Shown in pieces: positions 7,314 to 12,718 of a stretch of 12,718 nucleotides of DNA. Position 1 is the stretch's first letter; the number at the start of each line of letters is the position of its first letter. Source of the DNA: an uncultured Clostridium sp. (GTDB lineage: Bacteria > Bacillota > Clostridia > TANB77 > CAG-508); the NCBI GenBank assembly GCA_900557475.1, contig USTA01000007.1, forward strand, positions 1-12,718. The letters are read 5' to 3'. The notes under the pieces were generated by a model, which saw only the letters and a list, made by a program, of their open reading frames with translations, ran no database searches and was not told where the DNA came from. The translations under genes and the position numbers were made by a program.

Positions 7314-8639
7314 TTATCCATTATATTTATTTGCAAATTTTGTATAACTTGGCATCCATAGCAGCTCAACTGTTCCTGTTGGTCCAGCTCTATGTTTAGC
7401 AATAATAACTTCTGCTATATTCTTTTGCTCTGTTTCTGGATTATAGTAGTCATCTCTATATAAAAACATTACTATATCTGCGTCTTGCTCTATTGAACCT
7501 GATTCTCTTAAGTCCTGAAGCATTGGTCTATGGTCTGGTCTTGCTTCTGGTGCACGTGATAGCTGTGAAAGTGCTAGAACAGGAACATTTATTTCTTTAG
7601 CTAGTATTTTAAGTGATCTACTTATTTCTGCTATTTCTTGCTCTCTACTTTTTGAGCTTCCGCTTCCTTGAATAAGTTGCAAATAGTCTATTACAACCAT
7701 TCCTATATTTCTTTCAAGTTTTAGCTTTCTGCATTTTGCTCTTATTTCTGCAATATTTATACCTGCACTATCATCAATATATATTCCTGCCGATTCTGAC
7801 AATTCTCCTGATGCTACTGCAAGCTTTGACCAATCTTCGTCAGTTATATCTCCTTTAGACACTCTTTCACTGTCTACCATTGCCTGCGAACATAAAATTC
7901 TGTTTGCACATTGTTCTTTTGACATTTCCAGGCTGAAAACTACAACTGGTGTATTTGCACTTACTGCTGCATATGTTGCTATATTTAAAGCAAATGCTGT
8001 TTTTCCCATAGCTGGTCTTGCTGCTATTAAAACTAAATCCGAATTATGAAATCCTGCTGTTTTATTATCTAAATCAGCAAATCCACTTGCTACACCTGTT
8101 ATATGTTGTTTTTGATTATATAATTGCTCTAATTCTGAAAAAGAATCTACTAAAATATCTTTTATTGAGCTATAACCTTTTTGAGATTTTCTTTGCATTA
8201 AGTCAAAAATCTTTTTTTCAGCATTATCCATTAGTATTTCTACTTCTTCATTTTGGCTATAACCAATTTCGATTAACTGGTTTGCTGTTTTTATTAAACT
8301 CCTTAATATCGACTTTTCTTCAACTATTTTTATATATTTTTCTACATTTGAAGTGGTTGGTACTTTGTCAGGTAATGATACTAAATATGTTAATCCTCCT
8401 ACTGGTTCTAGTTTTCCCAGTGAAGTTAATTCATCTTTTAAAGTAATTATATCTATTGGTTCTGCCTTTGCATATAAGTTCATAATTGCACCATATATTG
8501 TTTTATTATCTTCTCTATAAAAATCTTCTGGCTTTAAAACCTCCATTGCTGCAATTACAGCATCTTTATCTGTCATCATACTACCAATTACAGCTTGCTC
8601 TGCTTCTTCATCGTGTGGTGGTACTTTTCCTAATTCCAT
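7314..8639 (-). CDS. dnaB: Replicative DNA helicase DnaB (DnaC of B. subtilis)
   Basis: This is the hexameric ATP-driven 5'-to-3' helicase that unwinds DNA at the replication fork and recruits primase. The 441 residues match the family length, with no intein and no insertion. The N-terminal helical collar (about 1-105) begins PPHDEEAEQAVIGSMM. A linker leads to the RecA-like motor with Walker A ARPAMGKTA (207-215) and Walker B MVVIDYLQL (314-322). The conserved LSQLSR..EAR and DLRESGSIEQDADIV (377-390) follow, then KHRAGPTGTVEL (415-426) with the arginine-finger region. The start ATG lies 4 bases after AAGGAGG. The stop TAA is 10 bases before the preferred tilS start, so the two genes are probably translationally coupled. 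Confidence 0.97.
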   Translation of the reverse strand: MELGKVPPHDEEAEQAVIGSMMTDKDAVIAAMEVLKPEDFYREDNKTIYGAIMNLYAKAEPIDIITLKDELTSLGKLEPVGGLTYLVSLPDKVPTTSNVEKYIKIVEEKSILRSLIKTANQLIEIGYSQNEEVEILMDNAEKKIFDLMQRKSQKGYSSIKDILVDSFSELEQLYNQKQHITGVASGFADLDNKTAGFHNSDLVLIAARPAMGKTAFALNIATYAAVSANTPVVVFSLEMSKEQCANRILCSQAMVDSERVSKGDITDEDWSKLAVASGELSESAGIYIDDSAGINIAEIRAKCRKLKLERNIGMVVIDYLQLIQGSGSSKSREQEIAEISRSLKILAKEINVPVLALSQLSRAPEARPDHRPMLQDLRESGSIEQDADIVMFLYRDDYYNPETEQKNIAEVIIAKHRAGPTGTVELLWMPSYTKFANKYNG

Positions 8640-8675
8640 AATTCCTCCTTATGCATTTGCTAAATTATAGTAGGA

Positions 8676-9122
8676 CTATTCACCTATTATATGTATTTTT
8701 AGTTTTCCTAAAACTCCTTCAAAAAGCTTTAATTCTACTTCTGCTATTCCTGTTTGTTTTATTGTTTCTTTTAATTCAATTTTCTTTTTGTCAATATCTA
8801 TTGCATATTGTTTCTTTAATTCTTCTGATATTTCCTTGGCTGTTACTCCGCCAAAAATCTTTCCATTTTCTCCAGCCTTTACTGGTATTTTTAACATTAT
8901 CTTTTCTAGTTTTTTACTAATTTCTTTTGCTTTTGTCTTTTCTTCTTCTTTTTTAAAGGCTGTTGCGTCTTTCTTAGATTTTAGTTTAGACATATTTTGT
9001 GCATTTGCTTCTACTGCTAGTCCCTTTGGTAATAAAAAGTTTCTTGCATATCCGTCATTTGCATTAATAACTTCGTCCTTTTTCCCTACACCTTTTACAT
9101 TATCTAATAAAATTACTTTCAT
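8676..9122 (-). CDS. rplI: 50S ribosomal protein bL9
   Basis: bL9 is a two-domain protein of the large ribosomal subunit that binds 23S rRNA and helps maintain reading frame. The length of 148 residues is normal. The N-terminal domain carries the family signature: MKVILLDNVKGVGKKDEVIN followed by DGYARNFLLPKGLAVEA (residues 23-39). A long charged connecting helix, rich in Lys and Glu, spans about 41-75. The C-terminal domain includes the conserved KIFGGVTAKEI (88-98). The start ATG sits 6 bases after a perfect AGGAGG. The gene lies 15 bases after gdpP and 36 bases before dnaB, as part of the gdpP-rplI-dnaB cluster, and no separate promoter is evident. Confidence 0.97.
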   Translation of the reverse strand: MKVILLDNVKGVGKKDEVINANDGYARNFLLPKGLAVEANAQNMSKLKSKKDATAFKKEEEKTKAKEISKKLEKIMLKIPVKAGENGKIFGGVTAKEISEELKKQYAIDIDKKKIELKETIKQTGIAEVELKLFEGVLGKLKIHIIGE

Positions 9123-9137
9123 ATACTTCCTCCTAAC

Positions 9138-11162
9138 TTAATTTTCTACTTCAAAGAAGTATTCATTTATTCTATTTATAAGCTCTTGTTTTGCATCTTC
9201 AATACTTATTCCTTCAAGCTGAGCTCCTGCTAGAGTAATATGTCCTCCTCCACCTAGTTTTTCTAGAATTAATTGGACATTTATCCCTCCTATTGATCTA
9301 CCACTTATATATATTTTTTCACCTGTTCTTCCTAAAACAAATGAGGCATTTATTCCTCCTATTGTAAGCAATTCATCCGCTGCTTTTGCTGCAATAATAT
9401 TAGAATTCGTATCATCATTTTCATATATTGAAATTGCAATTGTGTCATTTACAATTTCAGATTTTGACACTATTTCAGAAATTATTTGGTATGTTTTCAA
9501 ATCACTCTGGAACCATTTTTTTACTTTTATAATATCAACTCCACTTTTTCTTAGGTATGCTGCTGCTTCAAATGTTCTTACACCAGTCTTAAATGTAAAG
9601 TTTTTAGTATCTAACATAATTCCAGCATATAGTGCTTCTACTTCTATTGGAGCCAAATTTACATCTAATTGAGAATATTCTAATATTTCTGTAACAAGCT
9701 CTGATGCAGATGATGCATATACTTCATGGAATGTTAAAATTGAATTTTCAATATAGTCCGTACTTCTTCTATGATGGTCTACTACCACAATCTTCCCTAC
9801 TTTTTCAAGTAATTCTGGTACTTCTACATATCCTTTTTTATGCGTATCTGATACTATTAAAAGTGTATTTGGTTTTACCATGTCTAATGCTTCTTGTTTA
9901 CTCGCAAATGTTTCTTTATATTCATCTTCTTTTTTAGCTTCTTTTAGGAAGTTTTCTATTCCTATACCTGTTGTTTCATTTACTATTCTAGCCTCTTTAT
10001 TTAATGTTCTAGCTAATCTATATAATCCAAGGCTTGCACCAATTGAGTCCATATCCCCATTCATATGCCCCATTAAAATAACATTATCTGCATCTTGTAT
10101 TAATTCTCTTAGGGCATGTGATACCATTCTAGCTTTTACTTTTGTTCTTTTTTCTACTTCTTGAGTCCTTCCACCGAAGAAATGATATCTTTCGTCTATT
10201 TTAACAATCGCCTGGTCTCCACCTCTTCCAAGAGCTATATCTATAACTGCTCTTGCTGAATCTGCTTTTTCTACATTTGAATCTCCGTCATCTGAAAATC
10301 CAATACTTAGTGTTGGCTGAGCTATATCTGGAACATCTATATTTTTTACTTCGTCTAGGATATTGAATTTATCTGCTTCTGCTTGTTCTAAGCTTTTTTG
10401 TTCCATTATACAATAAAAAGTATCTCTATCTGATTTTACAATTAATGAATTATATTTTGCTCCCCAATCATAGATATATTTTTCTAATTTTGCAGTAATT
10501 TGTGGTTTTAACTCACTTGATATTCTTTGGCTAATTTCTTCGTAATTGTCTATCATTAAAATACCAATACAAATATCAGTTTCTTTTTCCTTTTTTTCTA
10601 ATTTCCTTTTTTCTGTTTCATCAATAAAATATAATATTGTTGTATATTCTTGCTCTTTTTGATGTGATTTGTGCGATTTTACATATGACCCTAAGATTTT
10701 ATAATCTTTATTGTTTATTTTTATACTTGTATCTATATTTCCCTTTGGCTTTATCTCATCTGAGTTTTCAATTGTTAGTTTTATTCCTTTTACAATTTCT
10801 GTAATATATTCATTTATTTCAACTTCTGGAATTTCAAACTCTGTAACAAATTTTTCACTTTTCCAAATCAAATTTCCATCTGTTTCAACAATTGCAAGTG
10901 GAAATGGTGAATTTATTAGTGTTGTTTTTGCAGTAGTATTTACATTTAAAGTTAAATCTTTAAGCTGTTCTGACAGCTCTGCTTTTCTTTTTTTATTTGA
11001 CCAAATTGTATAGAATATTATAATTCCATAAATTAATATTCCTGGTATTATTAATCTATAATCATATATACAAATAACTAGCATTAATAATGCTATTATT
11101 ATTAAATATATTTTTGTTCTTGATATAAAACTTTCCCAATTTTTATAATTGTTATTCGGCAT
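9138..11162 (-). CDS. gdpP: GdpP-type cyclic-di-AMP phosphodiesterase (DHH/DHHA1, membrane-bound)
   Basis: GdpP (YybT) proteins hydrolyse the second messenger c-di-AMP to pApA and so affect turgor, cell-wall stress and beta-lactam tolerance in Firmicutes. At 674 residues this one has the usual family length and layout. Two membrane segments (about 17-33 and 37-54) come first, then a PAS-like sensor region (about 80-185). A degenerate GGDEF domain follows, ending in LGRGGDQAIVK (311-321) rather than an active GGDEF motif. The DHH domain has candidate metal ligands H366, D370 and D372 (GHMNGDMDSIGA), D439, D462-H463-H464 (VVVDHHRR) and D518. DHHA1 ends with GGGGHITLAGAQL (637-649). The usual proline in the first metal motif (GHxxPDxD) is glycine here, but the metal ligands are intact. 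The start is preceded by AGAGGG. It is the first gene after a strong promoter, 15 bases before rplI, in the classic Firmicutes yybT-rplI-dnaB order. Confidence 0.95.
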   Translation of the reverse strand: MPNNNYKNWESFISRTKIYLIIIALLMLVICIYDYRLIIPGILIYGIIIFYTIWSNKKRKAELSEQLKDLTLNVNTTAKTTLINSPFPLAIVETDGNLIWKSEKFVTEFEIPEVEINEYITEIVKGIKLTIENSDEIKPKGNIDTSIKINNKDYKILGSYVKSHKSHQKEQEYTTILYFIDETEKRKLEKKEKETDICIGILMIDNYEEISQRISSELKPQITAKLEKYIYDWGAKYNSLIVKSDRDTFYCIMEQKSLEQAEADKFNILDEVKNIDVPDIAQPTLSIGFSDDGDSNVEKADSARAVIDIALGRGGDQAIVKIDERYHFFGGRTQEVEKRTKVKARMVSHALRELIQDADNVILMGHMNGDMDSIGASLGLYRLARTLNKEARIVNETTGIGIENFLKEAKKEDEYKETFASKQEALDMVKPNTLLIVSDTHKKGYVEVPELLEKVGKIVVVDHHRRSTDYIENSILTFHEVYASSASELVTEILEYSQLDVNLAPIEVEALYAGIMLDTKNFTFKTGVRTFEAAAYLRKSGVDIIKVKKWFQSDLKTYQIISEIVSKSEIVNDTIAISIYENDDTNSNIIAAKAADELLTIGGINASFVLGRTGEKIYISGRSIGGINVQLILEKLGGGGHITLAGAQLEGISIEDAKQELINRINEYFFEVEN

Positions 11163-11219
11163 TTTTCCCTCTTTTTCTGCACTATTGCGTTTCTTTAATT
11201 ATACAATAATACATTCTAT

Positions 11220-11248
11220 ATTGTACTATTTTTAGGGATATTTGTCAA
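11220..11248 (-). promoter_or_regulatory. Strong sigma-A-type promoter for the gdpP-rplI-dnaB-tilS cluster
   Basis: On the minus strand there is a consensus -35 TTGACA (11248-11243), a 17-base spacer and a -10 TACAAT (11225-11220, five of six matches). Transcription should start near 11213, leaving a leader of about 50 bases before gdpP. The site lies between the rpoC terminator and gdpP, where a promoter is needed. A 7-bp inverted repeat, TACAATA (11225-11219) and TATTGTA (11208-11202) with a 10-base spacer, covers the -10 box and predicted start site and could be an operator. AT-rich sequence produces such repeats by chance, so the operator is only a suggestion. Confidence 0.75.
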
Positions 11249-11270
11249 TGCCACCATTTTTTCTCCTAAC

Positions 11271-11303
11271 AATAAAGAAGGCTATAAATTAGCCTTCTTT
11301 ATT
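11271..11303 (-). terminator. Intrinsic terminator after rpoC
   Basis: A perfect 14-bp inverted repeat (11271-11284 and 11290-11303) with a 5-base loop starts 2 bases after the rpoC stop codon. Read on the minus strand, the core stem GAAGGCTA/TAGCCTTC is followed by the U-rich stretch TTTATTGTT. The outer A/T pairs overlap that U-rich stretch. Position and shape fit a Rho-independent terminator ending the rpoC transcript. It lies upstream of a separate strong promoter, which suggests that gdpP is transcribed independently of rpoC. Confidence 0.85.
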
Positions 11304-11305
11304 TA

Positions 11306-12718
11306 CTAGTTCCAGTATTCTACATCTTTATTTTCTACTTCTTGCTCTTCTTCTTTTTCTGTCTCTATTTCTTCAGTATTAATATGTGTATTTTGATATT
11401 TCGCCATACCAGTTCCAGCTGGAATCAATTTACCAATTATAACATTTTCTTTTAGTCCAATTAATTCGTCTGTTTTTCCTTTTATGGCTGCTTCTGTTAA
11501 TACCTTTGTTGTCTCTTGGAATGATGCTGCTGACAAGAAGCTGTCTGTTGCTAAGGCTGCTTTTGTTATTCCAAGTAAAATTCTCTTTCCTGTTGCTGGT
11601 CTTAGTCCTTTTTCTTCTAGTTCTTTGTTTATGATTTCTAAATCATTTATATCCACTAATGAACCTGGAAGTAAATTACTATCTCCATTGTCTTCTATTC
11701 TTACTTTCTTAAGCATCTGTCTTGCAATAACCTCAATGTGCTTATCATTTATATCAACACCTTGATTTCTATATACTTTTTGAATTTCTTGTACTAAATA
11801 TTCATGTACACCTTTTGGTCCTTTTACTAATAGAATTTCATTAGGGTTAATTGAACCTTCTGTAATTGGATCTCCAACACCTATTTCATCTCCATTTGCA
11901 ACACAAAGTTTTGCACCAAATGGTATTGAATATGTTTTTGCATCGTCGCTTCCTACTACTGTTACTTCTTTTTTCTTCTTTTCTTCTGAAACTTTTACAG
12001 TTCCATCAATTTCTGAGATTATAGCTAATCCCTTTGGCTTACGAGCTTCGAAAAGCTCCTCAACTCTTGGAAGACCTTGTGTAATATCTGCAACACCTGC
12101 AACACCACCTGAGTGAATTGTTCTCATAGTAAGCTGTGTACCTGGCTCACCTATTGATTGTGCAGCAATTGTTCCAACAGCTTCACCAATTGTGATTTTT
12201 TCACGTGTTGCCAAACTCATACCATAACATTTTGCACAAATACCATGTTTTGTTTTACAATTTAGAGGTGAACGTACTTTTATTCTTTCTATTCCACTTT
12301 CAACAATCTTCTTAGCAACTTTTTCTGTTATTATTTCATCAGCTGGTGCTAATACTTTTGCTGTTTTTGGATCTCTTATTTCTTTTAATGGATATCTGCC
12401 AATTAATCTTTCTTGTAAGCTTTCAATTACTTGGTTTCCATCTTTTATTGCATATATTTCTAGTCCTTCTTCTGTTCCACAATCATCTTCTCTAATAATT
12501 AAGTCTTGTGAAACGTCAACTAATCTTCTTGTTAGGTATCCAGAGTCTGCTGTTCTTAAAGCTGTGTCTGAAAGTCCCTTACGTGCTCCATGGGCTGAAA
12601 TGAAATACTCTAGTGAATCTAGTCCTTCACGGAATGATGATTTAATTGGTATTTCTACTGTTTTACCAGTTGTACTTGCCATAAGTCCACGCATACCTGC
12701 AACCTGTCTTAACTGGCT
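11306..12718 (-). CDS. rpoC: DNA-directed RNA polymerase subunit beta', C-terminal part (5' end outside window)
   Basis: This is the C-terminal part of the beta' subunit of RNA polymerase, which forms much of the active-site cleft. About 470 residues are visible and the frame stays open to the window edge, so the start lies outside. The visible part begins at the conserved [10 protein letters not shown] stretch and continues through [20 protein letters not shown] and [13 protein letters not shown]. Four cysteines at visible residues 80, 154, 161 and 164 (the last two as CAKC) match the second beta' zinc site. [20 protein letters not shown] leads into the trigger-loop region, with its conserved histidine at about 202 (MRTIHSGG). 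The C-terminal [20 protein letters not shown] block is intact and is followed by a short acidic tail ending EYWN. The stop TAG is followed after 2 bases by a hairpin terminator, so rpoC is the last gene of its transcript here. Family identification is certain; only the missing 5' part is unknown. Confidence 0.98.
   Translation of the reverse strand, partial: SQLRQVAGMRGLMASTTGKTVEIPIKSSFREGLDSLEYFISAHGARKGLSDTALRTADSGYLTRRLVDVSQDLIIREDDCGTEEGLEIYAIKDGNQVIESLQERLIGRYPLKEIRDPKTAKVLAPADEIITEKVAKKIVESGIERIKVRSPLNCKTKHGICAKCYGMSLATREKITIGEAVGTIAAQSIGEPGTQLTMRTIHSGGVAGVADITQGLPRVEELFEARKPKGLAIISEIDGTVKVSEEKKKKEVTVVGSDDAKTYSIPFGAKLCVANGDEIGVGDPITEGSINPNEILLVKGPKGVHEYLVQEIQKVYRNQGVDINDKHIEVIARQMLKKVRIEDNGDSNLLPGSLVDINDLEIINKELEEKGLRPATGKRILLGITKAALATDSFLSAASFQETTKVLTEAAIKGKTDELIGLKENVIIGKLIPAGTGMAKYQNTHINTEEIETEKEEEQEVENKDVEYWN

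Noticed and set aside
7304..7402. Longer tilS starting inside dnaB
   Set aside because: The extra N-terminal residues are an out-of-frame reading of the dnaB 3' end, lack a ribosome binding site and do not resemble TilS.
1..12718. tRNA or rRNA genes, CRISPR arrays, insertion sequences, prophage or defence genes, classic riboswitches
   Set aside because: Gene-free gaps are short (at most about 367 bases) and show no tRNA-like cloverleaf, spaced repeats, transposase-like frames or long conserved leaders. The genes present are core chromosomal functions.

Overview
The window reads as ordinary chromosome from a very AT-rich, low-GC Gram-positive bacterium, most likely a member of the Clostridia or a related Firmicute lineage. 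The support is the gdpP-rplI-dnaB gene order typical of Firmicutes, a sortase, a PASTA-domain penicillin-binding protein, strong AGGAGG-type ribosome binding sites and AT-rich codon choice. Every supported gene lies on the minus strand, so transcription runs from right to left. I could not run searches, so I make no genus or species call.

Right to left: (1) 11306-12718 is the C-terminal third of rpoC, cut by the window edge and closed by a hairpin terminator immediately after its stop. (2) A strong sigma-A-type promoter at 11220-11248 starts a cluster of gdpP (c-di-AMP phosphodiesterase), rplI (ribosomal protein bL9), dnaB (replicative helicase) and tilS (tRNA-Ile lysidine synthetase), with gaps of 15, 36 and 10 bases. 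(3) ftsH follows after 125 bases, probably starts at a TTG codon, and ends at a clear intrinsic terminator (4339-4365). It may be read from tilS, from a weak promoter of its own, or both. (4) A second unit starts at a plausible promoter near 4230-4263: a two-PASTA class B penicillin-binding protein, rsmA (16S rRNA dimethyltransferase) and a membrane-anchored sortase, with gaps of 17 and 16 bases, ending at a 16-bp hairpin (304-351). (5) Positions 1-303 hold no convincing gene. They carry a leftward promoter candidate and a degenerate repeat of the terminator region, and probably form the 5' region of a gene beyond the left edge.

Together the genes cover core information processing (transcription, replication, tRNA and rRNA modification, ribosome), protein quality control, c-di-AMP turnover and cell-wall or surface assembly. 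c-di-AMP level, PASTA-PBP activity and FtsH are all tied to envelope homeostasis in Firmicutes, but the window shows no direct wiring between them.

The most notable anomaly is a +1 reading-frame break in the penicillin-binding protein near 3242-3245. It separates the membrane anchor and dimerisation region from the whole catalytic domain. Removing one base restores a continuous protein of about 754 residues. I found no convincing new biological system here.
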